Assembly: GCA_027625915.1 (NCBI GenBank)
Contig: JANTQA010000008.1
Span: forward strand, 6,627,501-6,691,500
Reading direction: 5' to 3'
Source of the DNA: Anaeramoeba flamelloides
Lineage: Eukaryota > Metamonada > Anaeramoebidae
DNA: 64,000 bases
Shown piece after piece: positions 50,001 to 62,734 of the stretch (position 1 is its first letter; each line of letters starts with the position of its first letter). The translations under genes and the position numbers were made by a program. The notes under the pieces are model-generated. The model worked only from the letters and a program-made list of their open reading frames with translations, did no database searches and had not been told where the DNA came from.

Positions 50001-53000
50001 TTTTTGAGAAAAAAAGTTAATATTATTCTATTTTTATTCATGAAAATCTTTCAATAAAACATTGATATGAATAATAGTAGATTTTATTTATTTATTTTAG
50101 TACAGTTATTTTTAAAAAGTGAGGAATCAAAGTTTTAAAAATTGTTAATTGAATTACTTTTAATGAGTGGGCCAAACAGTTTGAATTGAGTTTTATAACA
50201 AACTTTTGACCCTCACTTTTTTATAAACAGTTGTGAATTTCCAAATTATCTGTTTTTGTTTTTTTTAATTTCCAAAAAAAAAAAATAAGAAACTCTCTCA
50301 AAATTTTCTCAAAATAATAATTTGCTGAGCTTTTTAAAAACAGAAAAATTAAATAACAGCAATGATGGTAAAAGTAAAAATTAATTTTCTCATTCAAAAA
50401 ACTAGAAACAACTTTTCCATTTGTTAGATCTTTTCCAAATTATTAATTTTCCATTATAACTTTTTATGATCATTAAAAACTGATATATCACCTAATCAAA
50501 AAAAATCTTACAAATAACAACAATAGCAATGATAATAATAATATTTTTTCTTTAAGATCTTAACAAAATAAATAAACTATATTTCAACAGGTACTTTCAT
50601 ACTAATACAATTATCTTTGCTGAAAAAAATTTATTTACTAAACTTTTTTTCAGTCAAAGGGGTGCCCAACATTTTTTTCAAATATCAATTATTTTTTTAT
50701 AATTGACCATTTTAAGAACAAATAAGAAATAAGTAGTAATTTAAAAATATCAAAGAATAGTTGATATCCGTATATTAAATAAAAATAATGAATCAATATA
50801 TTTTCTTAAAAATTGAAAAACTCAACTTCTTAGGGCTGATATCGAGAAAAACAACAATGTTCATTTTGATCTTCAATTGAAGATCCAAATAAAATCCCAA
50901 TAGAAATAAATAGGATTTTCTCTACAATCATTTCATCCATTTCAATAACATTAGAATAACAGGTTTTGATCAAGCTACTATCGATCTTGAAATAAAAAAA
51001 AAATTTCAGAAATGAATTAAGTTTTAAAAAAAAAAAAATTGAAAAAAAATGTAAAAAGTAAAGCAAAAATGTGAAAAAATGATCCCAATTTTGAAATTTC
51101 CAAAATTAATTTTTTTTCTTCTAATATCCATTCAAACTTTTTAAACACGGGTAATTCACTCATTATAACTGGTAACACCTTTGACTGGAAAATGGTTTAT
51201 TATATCTTTTTTTTATTATGTTGGAAAAAAATAAATCTTGAATTTTGAGTTATTTATTATCAATTATGTATTTTATTCAGAATAATTTATAATTTATGAA
51301 TAAAAATAAAAAGTATTAACATGTTTCAAAATCATTTTCAAAATAAAAAAAACATCAAAAAAATTTCTGGAAGGTAAAGTTTGTGTTTATTTTATATTTA
51401 ACATTAATTATAATTGAAAAATGATTTTTAAGTTTTTTTAACAACAAAAAAAATAATAATGTTGATTACAATTATATGTATTGGGAAACAATTAATAGAT
51501 ACAGCATGAACTAATAATCCTTTCTCCCACCCCTTTCCCCTTTTGTTAATTATTATTAACATTTTACTTTTATATTTTAATTATTAAGTATGTAAATTCT
51601 AAATTCTTCTTTTACTTCTGATTAAACTCTTTAGACATTTCTAGAATGATATAAATAATAAAATAAAATGAAAAAAATAATTGAAGAAAAAACTTACGTG
51701 AAATTCTGATAGCAACACGAAAAAAATCATTTAAAACATCAAATATTTCTAAATTTGAAAATTTTGATTTATACAAAAAGAAAATTAAAAATTGCATAAC
51801 TTTTGAAATAGATCTTTTTGTATCAACAAGACGAGTTTGAGAAATCAGTGTAGACATTATGGAGCTTGAATCAGAAAAATCAACACAACCATTAATTTGG
51901 TGGTTTGATTTCATAAATTTGATTTCTTCCTTTATTTGGTAATCAAAGTGTTTTAGCTGCTTTTTCAAATATGGATAATCCGTTTTATGAATCATTTTTC
52001 TTTGCTTTCTTAATTCTGAAAAAATGGGCTTTGAACGAAGATTACAACGCTCTTGAATTGGAAATAAATTCATAACTTTATTTAGAATTAAAAAACAAGC
52101 AGATATTAATCTAGATTTAGTTCTATTTGCCCTAATAATGTTGAGAACCGGTAAAAATATTTCTGTTTTATTGACTTGAGAATAATACTTGAAGGCTTCA
52201 TAAACAAGTTGTGTACCCTTGCGAATTAAAGTAGCATATGCAAGCGATTGAATTATCTTTAAATTGATTTTGGGATGCGTTGGTGAAAATGCTTTCATTA
52301 ATGTCATTAATGATCCATTTATACGAAGAATAGACTTTGTACCAATCTAATTTTTTAGTTATTGATTTTTTTTTTATTATTATTATTAGTTCGAAATGTA
52401 AAAAATAAGTAATTAAACATTATCTTATAATTTTTTTTTTTTTTTTTTAATCAATTTATATATGTATTTTAATTCCGTTTCGTTTTAGTAAATTGACTTA
52501 ATTTTTTTTTAATTATTTTAAAGGCTGTATTGATTTATTCCATTATACATATATGTAATTATTTTGAATAGTTGCTATAATCTTCTATTGAAAATCTTTA
52601 AAATTATAATTCAATTTCCTCTCTGAAACTTTTACTAATTTTTAAGTTTTTATGAAATAATGTTAAAACAGAAAATAATAACTTGTCATTTATTAATAAT
52701 TTATCTCTTGATATTTGTTTTTGAAGAATAATTAATAATAAGAAAAACGTACATTTTTTTTATTATTTTTTCCATTAAAAACAAATTACTAAGAGTTCAC
52801 CACCATTTTTAAAAAACTGAAAACTACATGTTTTAAAAATTATCGATGAAAAAAAAATACTAACAACTTAAATATACAGCTATTTTAAAAAAGTTCGAAT
52901 TATTTTATTTATTTATTTTTGAAGATAGAAAATTACTTTCCACTCATAGTTTGTCATGAGGTTTTCTAGAATTTAAAAGAATTTTAGAAAAATCAAAGAT

Positions 53001-55981
53001 TCTGCTCTATTCTTTTGAATTTTGGAAAACTACCGTTAGGTTTTTTTTTAATTTCAGAAATTAAAAAAAAAACCTAGGCACTCTACAGTACTCTAGGACA
53101 TTTTACTTTAGTTTTTTTTTTTAATTTTTGTTTTGATTAGAAAATCGATAGATATTCTAAAAAAAAACAAGAATTTTAAAAAAAAATACCGTTAGCTTTT
53201 TTTGAGTTTTCTGTTTATTTAGAAAATCAATAGATTTTCGTTGGGCTTTCTTGAGTTTTTCTGTTTATTTGGAAAATCAATAGATTTTCAGAATAAACAC
53301 AAAATTCAATAGATTTTATTTATAAAAAAGAAAACCTCAAAAAAACCTAGAACACTTAACAGATAAAACAGAAAAACTCTAGAAAACCTAGGCACTTGAC
53401 GACACTTGGTAACACTTTTCGGTACTCTACGGCCATTCCTGAACACATAATTTAAATTATAGATATTGTTGAACAAAGCGAGAGAGCGAATTTGGGCAAT
53501 TCTATCAAGAATCGATCTGCACCATAAAATAAGAGAGGGGAATTTTATTTCAATTCTAATTCATTTTTAATTTTTATAAAAGTTCAAAAAGATTCAAATT
53601 CATAGATGATTTCTTCAACGAATTAGCGATTCTATGAATCACAAGCCTGTTTTTTAATTAAAATTACAACTTGGTGGTTTTTTTCACTTTTGAGAAAATG
53701 ATAAACAATCAAAAATATTGTGGTTATGAGGAATCAAATCACCAATCTTTGGATTGTAGTTAGGCACTTTACCACTGACCCATTATCGGCTCTCTAAAAA
53801 ATTTCTGTTTAGTTTATCTCATATTAATGTCTAGTAACAACGTTAAATGGAATTCTCAGAGTAAAGCCTTCTTTGAGTTACGAGTTATAAATACGCGATG
53901 TAAGATCTTTTATGAAATTAAATAAAATGAAATCAAGAAAATATTTTCGTATTTAAAATTCAAATTACAGTAAACATCAACCAAGTATATCTTTGTTAAG
54001 ATTTTATTTTGAATAAAAAATCGAATTTTACTGTTTAAAGCGCAAATGTGAAATAAAATAGTTTATTTTTCTATTTTTGAAAAAAAAAAAATCCCAAGTT
54101 CAATTTGATTTTATTGTATTTAAACATTCTAAAAAGAATTTGATATTTGGCAAATGTTTAATTATCAGACTAATTCAAAAAATGTCAAAGAAAAAAAAAA
54201 AAAAAAAAAAAAAAATAGAATCTCAAGATTCTAATTTATTTTTGAAAAGATGCTATTTTTAAAATGGTGTTAAAAATGAAACACAAAATAATATATCAAC
54301 TTTTTAGACAACATTCTGTTTGTTGATCCTGGAAATTGCCTAGGATTTTCATAACAAATTATTCGTTAAATATTTAATTTTTAGCATCTTGAGATACTAT
54401 TGTTGTGCAATTCAGTTACTTTTCTTTTCTTTTCTTTTTTTTTTTTTTGCTAATTAATTGTCACACAGGAAGATTCTAATTTTTTATTTTATTTTTTTAT
54501 TTTTTTTATCTTTTGACTTTTTTTTTAATTTTTTTGATTTTTTTTCATTTTATATATTTTTTTACCTTTTTTTTATAATCAACAAGTGAAAAAAGAGGGA
54601 TAAAATTGGTTAACCAATTTAAAGTAAAGACGAAACCAATTACCATAAAATCAACTTTTGTTTCAAATAAAAAAGTTAGGGAACAAAACAAAAAGAAAAA
54701 GTCAAAAAAAAAAAACTGAATATAACATTTTCTTTAATTCAATGAAAATTTTCACTAAAAGATAAAAAAAATATGAAATAATTAAAATTAACTAAGATAT
54801 CCCAAATAAAAAAAAGCTCGCAATGATTAGTGTACTTTTTTAGGGTTTTATCTAAGCAAACCAACAACTGTTTTTTTTATTGTTGAATATTTTCTTTAAA
54901 AAAACTAAAAATTCAAAAGCATTTTATTTTTTTTTTTTGATTGTAATTTTCAAAGTTCAAAATTTTTTTACTGTTGTTTTTAGTGATTTAAAACATTATT
55001 TGAGTAGAAAAAATGAAAAAAAGAATACAAGATTCTATCATTAACATCATAAGATTCTAAAAATAGAAAATTAGCACCAAATTTAAAAAAAATGGAAATT
55101 TAGCACCAACTAATTTACTTTGGTTACTATTTGTTCGTTTTTTAGGATTAACCTTTCACAATTTATTTCAGGATGAATTAAAAAAACAAAACAAAAAAAT
55201 AAGACAAGATAAAAAGTGCAACCTTGCAAAAACAACTTTCTAGAATCTGACAAAGAAAGAAAAAAAAAAATTCACTGATTTTCTTTTTTCAATTCATCAG
55301 TGTATTTGTATTTTCCATTGAAAAATTCCAAAGAAATTATTTAGATTTTAATTCTCTCATTTTCTTTGAATATCCTGATTTATAATGCTAATACAAATTT
55401 AATATCATTTTTTATTCTATTTTATTTGTTTTGAATAATATTTTCCAGTGTAAAACATATTTAAGAACTGAATAAAAACAAAATGAGATGAAGTAAATCG
55501 TTTTGTCATTTTACCCTTCAAATATTCGAAAGATTACAATTGTTAACAATTGATTTAATGCTTGGGTTAACTTTCTGTGACGAAAAGAAAATATTGTTTA
55601 AATAGTAATTTTGCTGACGAAAAAATTGGTTAATTTTTAAAGATTAATAAACAGAAATAATTAAAAATTTCAAAATAAAAAAAATATAAAATAAATTGTA
55701 TCAAAAAGGAGGCTTTTTACTTGACTTTTCATTATTAAATTGATTGTACTAACTAATTTTGAAAGGTAATCTGGACTTTTATATTTGTTTAAAGGTATAA
55801 TTCGATTTGACAAAACAAACATGATCGCTAGATGTCCTCTCTGTTTTAAAAAACATTCCAGATATTGATAATATTTTGATTTGATTAGAAGTGCAGATTT
55901 GATGTTTTGTAATTGTTGGAGAGTTGGGTTGTTTTCTAATTGGTTCACAAGCGCTTGTGTTTCTTGTTGGAATTTTTTTAG
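47053..55981 (-). CDS. Diaphanous-related formin (GBD/FH3-FH1-FH2), at least three exons, 5' end missing
   Basis: Visible exons are 55721-55981 (phase 0 both ends), 51698-52346 (ends phase 1) and 47053-49796, giving 1217 residues without the start. Exon 1 (NPTLQQLQNIKSALLIKSKY, ECFLKQRGHLAIMFVLSN) and exon 2 (SLMTLMKAFSPTHPKINLKI, then AYATLIRKGTQLVYEAFKYY) match the armadillo-type GBD/FH3 domain. Exon 3 has coiled coil, then FH1 with eight PPPPN motifs (visible residues about 540-645), then FH2 (about 660-1030) with LKVLHWIKV, FGNYLNGGTNKGGISGFKLR and SLLKLKDLRSQADQKITLLH. The tail is Lys/Asn-rich with KNKNKD repeats; no clear DAD is seen. Formins nucleate and elongate actin under Rho control. 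Introns are 1901 and 3374 bases. An acceptor sits directly before 55981, so at least one more 5' exon exists; a possible one starts with MSKKKR at 58164-58146. Ends in TAA. Confidence 0.95.
48770..49085 (-). repeat. FH1 tandem coding repeats
   Basis: Eight units encode (I/L)PPPPN(M/F) with Gly/Asn spacers; two neighbouring units share the longer spacer GSVGVSK, a direct DNA duplication. Proline runs are all exactly four long, short for profilin binding sites, which are usually five or more. Confidence 0.85.
50639..51199 (-). mobile_element. MITE family A, copy A5 (complete, 561 bp), in a formin intron
   Basis: Left TAAACTTTTTTTCAGTCAAA and right ggtaacacctttgactggaa then aatggttta are well-kept inverted ends. 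Length equals A4. It lies in the intron between 51697 and 49797 in the same orientation as A4. Confidence 0.87.
52955..53435. repeat. Composite foldback repeat, family J, copy 3, in a formin intron
   Basis: Palindromic modules (aggttttctagaatttaaaa with its inverse, ggaaaatcaatagattttc) alternate with acctaggcactctac-type tails, ending in cctaggcacttgacgacact and tctacggcca. Internal units resemble copies 1 and 4. Confidence 0.7.
53690..53795 (-). mobile_element. tRNA-like SINE head or tRNA remnant, copy S4
   Basis: The reverse strand reads ccgataatgggtcagtggta, aagtgcctaactacaatcc and aagattggtgatttgattcc: a good A box and a fair B box (tgatttgattcc). The T and anticodon stems pair poorly, so a working tRNA is unlikely. 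The order of blocks recalls S3. Confidence 0.45.
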
Positions 55982-56140
55982 CTATAAATTTTGTTTTTTT
56001 ATTTGTTATTATTTTTATTTAAATGTAAAGAAAAATATTGAAAATTTTCATTTATTTGGGAGGATTAATTTTTTTTTTGTTTTTTAATTCAATATAGAGA
56101 GAAATTTCCCCGAAAGTAATGGATATATAATATGGAAAAA

Positions 56141-56693
56141 TAAACTATTTTCAAGTCAAATTGTTACATAGTTGTAATGTATTAATTACATATGTTTAAA
56201 GGGTTTGAATGGATTTTACAAGAAAAAATTTATTTTAGAAATTTCTTTTTGAAAATTTTCATCACATTTTTTCACATTTTTACTTTTTTCTTTTTTTTCG
56301 GCTTTTGTTTTCATTGATAAGTAATTCTTTTGCATTTTTTTTTATTGCAAGATCTATAGCCATGAAGTGAAAATGTGCTATTCTAATGTTATTAATAGTG
56401 TGAGAATGATTTTAGAAAAATCATTATTGATTTCTATTGAAATTTTCTTTGGATCTTCAATTAAAGATGAAAATGGAACTTGTTGTTTTTTTCAATGAGA
56501 ATCTTTATTAAGAATTTTAGTTTTTCAATTTTTTTGGAAATCTATGGATTTATTAGTTTTACTTCATATGAAAATATAAACTATTATCTGATTTGTATTA
56601 TTCTACTTATTTCTTATTTGTCTTCAAAGGAAAATTATAAAAAATATTTGAAATTTGGAAAAAAAATTTGGTAACTTTTTACAAAAACAAAGT
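56141..56693 (+). mobile_element. MITE family A, copy A6
   Basis: It starts TAAACTATTTTCAAGTCAAA and ends near gtaactttttacaaaaacaa then agtg. Interior blocks gggtttgaatggatttta and tggatcttcaattaaagatg identify the family. Ends are more decayed than in A4 and A5. Confidence 0.75.
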
Positions 56694-56907
56694 GTTCCAA
56701 TTTTTCGTTGGGAATTCCCTTCTTATAAAAAAAATCGAAAATTTTGGATTAAAGAATTAATAAAAAATTAATTTATACAATCAGAATATTATCTTTGGTA
56801 TTATTCAAAATAACGGTTCACTATTTATCTTGTTACTAGTTAATAATAAAGAAAATTCTGATTCTTTAGCAAAATTTATTAACAAAAATTTTGAAATTAG
56901 AGAAGTG

Positions 56908-57452
56908 TCGTAGAGTGCCTTGGAGTAGCGTCAAGTGCATAGGGTTTTTTTAATTCTTGTTTTTGTTTTGAAAACCCATTGATTTTTTTAATCAAAATAA
57001 AAAATAAGAAAAGCCTAATGGCGTTAATTTGGAATTGAAAAGAATAGACTAAAATCAAGATTTAAATCAATTCTTTTAAATTTTGGAAAAGATAACGGAA
57101 GTTTTCTAGAGTTTTTTTGTTTAATTCCGAAAAACGATAGATTTTCGTTAGGTTTTTTTGAGTTTTCTATTTTATTTGTGAAGTGTTCTAGGGTTTTTTT
57201 ACTTTAGAAATAAAATAGAAAACCTCAAAAAAACCTAGAACACTTAACAGAAAACTCAAGAAAAGCTAACGATGTTTTATTTTTAATTTGAAAGAATAGA
57301 ATGAAAACCAAAGAATTCCCTCAATTTTTTCAAATTAAAAAAACTAACGGCAAGTGCCGTCAAGTACATAGATTTTCTTGAATTCAAAAGAATGGAGAAA
57401 AATCTAGATGATTTTACTCGATTCTTTTGAATTCTGGAAAACCTAACGGCTA
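56908..57452. repeat. Composite foldback repeat, family J, copy 4
   Basis: It begins agtgtcgtagagtgccttgg and ends with a palindrome made from cttgaattcaaaagaatgga and its inverse ttcttttgaattctggaaaa, followed by cctaacggc. The middle has an inverted pair aggtttttttgagttttcta / aaaacctcaaaaaaacctag. This is the most elaborate copy. Confidence 0.7.
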
Positions 57453-58979
57453 TAAGTAAAAATTAATTTCCTCGCTTCAAAATAACAAAAAAAATAAAAA
57501 TAAAGAATTTCAATCTTTTTCTTTGAAAACTCTAATTGATCAAAGAAAAAGGAAAATGAAGTAAAATTTTTTGACCATTTAGAAATCAAATACTAGTATA
57601 GAGAGAATTTTCCTCAAAATATAGGATCTAAAACAAAAGAAAAATATGAATTGTAATTTTAAAAAGTTTCATTAAATTATTTTGTACCAATTATTTTGAT
57701 TTTTAAATTTTATAATGCTGGTATTTGAATTTTAATAGGAAAAAAATTTTTGTTTCCTTTTCCGTTTTTTTTTTTTTTTTCCAAAAAAGTTTAAAAGTAA
57801 TTAATTGAAATTGATTAGATATTTTTTTATTGTGTAGTTAAATTTGATTATTTTTTTATTGATAATTTTTGGGTTAAAAAGACAATTCTAAATAAAAGGA
57901 AACTTGAAGAATTTAAAAAAAGATTATGAGATGAAATTTTATCCCTTTTTGTTTTCAAATCCTAGAACTAATGGTTTAATAGAGATTGCTGATTGCTGAT
58001 TATATTGGTGAATTAGATCGTTTTATTTTTTGTATTGTTATGCTTTGGTATACTAACAATTTGAAATGCCATGTATTTTGAAGAATCTGAAAAAAATAGA
58101 CTGGTTTTTTACTGACAAATGGGAAAAAAATTTCTCTTCACTTACTTCTTTTCTTTTTACTCATAGATTTCAAGTCGTTAATAGGGAAAGTGTTCTCTGT
58201 TTCTTTGTGTCATTTCCTTTTGTTGGTATTCAAATAATGTGGGTTGAATTGGCATTCTAAATAAAGGGAGTATTAAAAAATCGAAAAAGAAAACCAGTAC
58301 TCGGACTTTTTAACACACACACTAATTAATCCTATAATACACACAAAAAAATTTTTTTTTAAAAGGCACAACACAACAAGGAAAAAATAAATTATGGAAA
58401 TTAAAGTTAGCCAAAACTACATATTGGATTTCAGTTATACATCTTTTATAAAATTATTTTTTTAAAGTTATGATAATTTTATGTAATTAAGAAAAAATTA
58501 GCTATTAAACTCATTAAGATTTGAATACCCCCCTTTTTCAAAATTCCCGACTTTTGAAAAAAAAAACCTATTTTTGGGGTATTTTTTTTTTTTGAAATTA
58601 GTTACAACAAATGAACTTTATTTTGAACATTAAGAATGGAAAAAGAATAAATGTTAAAACAATTGCAGGAAAAAACAGAGAATATATATAAAAACTCAAA
58701 CATGAAAAAAAATAAAATGATAAAAAATATTCCAAAAAACAGAAAAAAAAATCAGTTTTTCAATTTAATTTAGCGATATCTTTTGAAAGAAATATTTTAT
58801 TCTATTTTAAAAATGAAAAATATGAGGTTTTTAGATTACTTTAAAAAAAAATAGATTCAAATAATCTCTCCACTAAGTCAAATAAAAATTTCAAAAATTT
58901 TACAATTAAAAATGAAAAAAAATATTATTGAAAATTTCCATTATTTTTTCAATTCCCATTAATATCTAATAAAGCTGTA

Positions 58980-59935
58980 AACCTTTTTCAAAATTATGAT
59001 GTAGAATAGAGTTTATTATATGAGTGTATTTCAAAAATACAAAATTTAGAGATTTTTTTGAAAAAACAATTTTCCGAGTTATGAATTTTTGAATAAAAGG
59101 AACAATTTTTTTTTTTTGGATTAATTCATGTATTACTGAAATATGCAAAATAAACAGAAACACGTCAGTTCTTATATACAAAACAGAATTTAAATTCGAA
59201 AATTTGGTAATTTCAGTCAATAAAAAGAAATTTAAATTCAAAAACAAATTAAAAGAATTAAGTCTTCCTTATCTGGAAAAATTAATAAAATTTAATCAAA
59301 GAATCAACAATAAAATTAATTGGAATTCAAAAAACCTAAAGATTCTTCAAAAAGAAATTTTCTAAATATAAATAAAATGAGTTGCTAAATTCTACCAGTT
59401 GGAAGTGTCGTTAGTTTTTTTTTTAATTTTTTAAATTAAAAAAAACCTAGGTACTCTATGACACTCTACGACACTCTACGACACTCTACGACACTCTATG
59501 ACACCCCACAAGAATATCTCAATATAATAAAAAACCAAAAATATTAATTTGTAACTCAAAAATATATTTAAGTTATCCACCAAGTTCAATATTGTTAAAA
59601 TTTAGTTCGTTTACTAACTGCTTAAATAGATATTACAATGTAATAGATAAAAATTCAAATAAATTTTGTCCTCTATGTTTAAAATATAAGCAAAAGGACA
59701 TTATAGAAAATATTGATCACTTTTTATGGATATGTCCTTCCTATGAAAAAGACAGATTAATATTTTATAACAAATTAAGAGAATTAACTCTTAATGAAAT
59801 AATTTTAAACTGTGACAGTTTGAGACTATTTTCATTAATCAATAATCGTAAAATCTATGATTTTACGCTTAAATTTCTGAAAGGAAATTTAAGTATAAAG
59901 TCATCTAGAGTGTAAATTACACTTCTTCCTCAATA
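58980..59935 (+). mobile_element. Decayed LINE, 3' part
   Basis: Positions 59130-59365 read INSCITEICKINRNTSVLIY, EFKFENLVIS and LKELSLPYLEKLIKFNQRIN before a stop, and 59592-59915 read FCPLCLKYKQKDIIENIDHF then LWICPSYEKDRLIFYNKLRE. The CPLC...E..DHFLWIC pattern is the Cys-His motif found after the reverse transcriptase in many LINE proteins. The second part ends 20 bases before an A-run (caataaaaataaaaaaa), a likely poly(A) tail. The two parts are separated by family J copy 5. Reverse transcriptase itself could not be recognised upstream, so the copy is 5' truncated or too decayed. Confidence 0.62.
59399..59507. repeat. Family J copy 5 with a 10-bp tandem array
   Basis: A short palindrome (agtgtcgttag...cctaggtactct around aaattttttaaatt) is followed by about five tandem copies of acactctacg (59451-59503). 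It interrupts the LINE fragment. This is the simplest copy and shows the family's tip clearly. Confidence 0.75.
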
Positions 59936-60786
59936 AAAATAAAAAAAAAAAAATTTTTTTTTTTAGATTATTGTTTAAGTTGAAAAAAAAAAAGATTGTG
60001 AGTTATTATGGCCAATCTTTTTTTGTGCCTTATTGTTTTTTCTGGTGTATTATTTAGATTATGTTGATCTTTATATGTGGTCTTATATCGTCCACTAAAA
60101 AGTTTTAGGAATGTAATGAAATGGATATTTTTTTTTATTTAGTCTTTCTTTAATTTTTCTTTTATTTGAAGACAATTTTAAGAAATAGATTGTAATTTGT
60201 GATCTCAATTTATTTTTTTGGCACTTTTTTATTTCAATAAATTGACATATTTAGGGTGTACTGTTTGATTCAACGAGGTTCCTCAAGTCAAACCAAGATT
60301 TCAGAATCATGGAAAAAATTATAACCTGCCCAAATTTTATACCATTTAAATTTCAGTTATCAGTAGTTTATTGAGTCATCTCAAAAAAGTGAAATTTCAC
60401 AAGTTTTAAAAAGGCTGAATAATTTAAATACAACACTTTGGTTCTAAAGTATGAAAAGTCTTGGTTTCAACTTTTCCAAAATGACTGTAAATAAATTTTT
60501 TTTTTCTCTGGTTAATTGCCTTCATTTAAAAAAAGTATGAAATTAAAGTTTTCAAAAGTATCTATACAATCGAAGAAAAACTTCAGTAGACCTTTTTCAG
60601 TTCACTATTAAAAACATTTATGTTGTCATACTTTTTTAAAACAACTGTCTTGTTTTAATTAATGCCTAATTATCACTTATTTTTGAATTTGAAAAATTTT
60701 CTTATTGACTAAAAAATGATTTCTTCAGGAGTATTCAACAAATTACAAATAACAGTGTGCTTGAAAAAATCATAAAAGTGGAAATA

Positions 60787-61013
60787 TACTGTTAATTGTA
60801 AAATAAAAAGATCAAAAATTATCATTCAGCTTTCCATAAAATCACAGTCCAAGAATTAAAATAAATCATCAAAAGTCCCCAATTCTCAAAGGTAAATTAA
60901 TAATCTAAGCTAGTTTTAAGAATTACAAATTCAAAATGGTTATATGATTTATAAATTACAATTATGGAAAGCTGAATGAAAATTTTGTTCCATTTATTTT
61001 GCAACAAATAGTA
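60787..61013. mobile_element. MITE family G, copy G2 (complete, 227 bp)
   Basis: Left TACTGTTAATTGTAAAATAA and the complement of the right end TACTATTTGTTGCAAAATAA both lead into a cattcagctttccataa block, giving inverted ends of about 50 bp. It is the uninterrupted reference for G1. Confidence 0.82.
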
Positions 61014-62463
61014 TTTCTTTAAATTCAAAAAAAGTAATCCTTTGTTTGAAATTGTTGCGCTTGAAAAATAAAATAATTCCAACATTAATTTTTTTTTTTT
61101 TTCTTCTTCTTCTTCTTCTTCTTCTTTTTTTTTTTATGGGTGATCAAAGATCAAGACATTTAAGCAACATACCTTTGGTTTTTGTTTTGTTAATGAATTT
61201 TTTGTTTTTATTTAAGAGATCAATCTTTTTTTTATTAATACCAAAAGGCTGATTTGTGCTTTGGTAGGAGTGGTTGAAAGGTATAAAAATTATTCGAGTT
61301 TTACTACAAAACGATCTTTGTTCTCAAAAAAGAAAAATAACAACAAGAGGAATGAAACTACTTTTTTGAGAAAAAAAATTGTGATTTGATATTTTTTTCA
61401 CATTAATTTATTACAGAGGATTTCAAGTAAAAACTTTCTTTTTGGTTTACTTTCAAAATTCTCTCAAAATTGTTGAAAGTAAGTTTTTTCAAAAATTTGG
61501 TGAATAAACAAAAATCTTTTTTTTTTTTTTTATTTTTTTTGAAGAAAAGAAAAAAACCAAAGAAATCAATCAGTACCTTTTTTTTAGAAACTGTTTTCCT
61601 ATTTTTGTCGTCTTTTTTTGTTTTGGTTGACATTACAAAAGAAATATTTGTAAAAAAAATGATTATGCTCTCCTTTAAACAATTAGAATACCTGATAGAT
61701 CAAAGTGAATTCAAAGAAGGAAAATTTGTTGAGTAAAACAGAAGTGTACGGACTAATAATGTTGTTCAAGAAAGAGATTTCGATGCCAAAAAAGTGGAAA
61801 GAGATTAAAAGTTTTCACTATTTTTAAAATTGTCACACAATGAGTTTACTCGGATTTTTTAGTTCTAAGTAAAACCTAAAATACTGAGACCATTTATTTA
61901 CAGTTACAAAATACATAGATACAAGAAAAACACACATTCCAATAGTCCTGACAGAATAATTAAGAATAAGTAAGTATATTCCAGTTTATTGAAAAGTAAA
62001 TTGATAAAAACATTATTTCTCTACCATTAATATCGAAAAATGAAGTAAAAATTTAAATGCACAACAAAAAGACCTTAGAATTAATTGCTATAATAATTTT
62101 AGAAGTGATCTATTGTTTTTAAAAGTTTGATCGATTTTTTTCAATTTAAAAAGTTCAAAATTCAACTTATTTCCAAATTATTTCAAAAATTTATTTTTTT
62201 TGAATAAGATGAAAGAGTTCTTTATGTTTGTGAAAGAATTTCTCAAAAATAAGTTTAAGTATGAAATCACTGAGTTGAAAATAAACCTGTAGAAAGAATC
62301 TACTTGTTTTCAAAAAAAATAAATTTTTCTTTAAAAGAAAAAAGAGCTTATAGTTTATGGAGGTAATCTACAAAAATACTTTTTTAAAATAAAATCACAA
62401 AATTTTGAAACCTCCCCAATTTAAAATTTGACCAAAGAGATGAACATCTATCAAGGATAAATC

Positions 62464-62692
62464 TACAATTTGATGTTAAATAAATAGGAACAAAATTTTC
62501 ATTCAACTTTCCAGAAAATAAGATTTTTAAAAACAGATAAAATTTCAATTTTAATATATATCTACAATCAAAATACATTTTTAATTTTCCCTTAGAATTT
62601 GGGAGCTTTGATGATTTGTTTTGATTCTTGGATGTGATTATTTTAGAAAGCTGAATGATAATATTGATCTTATTATTTTACAATTAACAGTA
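62464..62692. mobile_element. MITE family G, copy G3 (229 bp)
   Basis: Left TACAATTTGATGTTAAATAA, then aggaacaaaattttcattca and actttcca; right gaaagctgaatgataatatt then acaattaacagta. Both ends are recognisable, the interior is diverged. Confidence 0.72.
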
Positions 62693-62734
62693 AGATTAAA
62701 TTATGTTGTTATTGAATATAAATCTGATTATACA

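Larger units (their letters stand above)
55982..58979. other. Region upstream of the formin exons
   Basis: It contains MITE A6 (56141-56693) and family J copy 4 (56908-57452). At 58164-58146 the reverse strand has ATG AGT AAA AAG AAA AGA A followed by a GTAAGTG donor, after about 90 bases of balanced composition; this could be the formin's first exon, but no linking exon of phase 1 to 0 was found between there and 55981. The rest is A/T-rich. Confidence 0.5.

Noticed and set aside
53690-53795. Functional tRNA gene
   Set aside because: A- and B-box-like blocks exist but the T and anticodon stems do not pair; treated as a SINE or remnant.
59451-59503. CRISPR-like short direct repeats
   Set aside because: The 10-bp units have no spacers and lie in a eukaryotic foldback element.
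61046-61252. Frame containing poly-Leu from the CTT microsatellite
   Set aside because: Explained by the repeat; the flanks match no protein.
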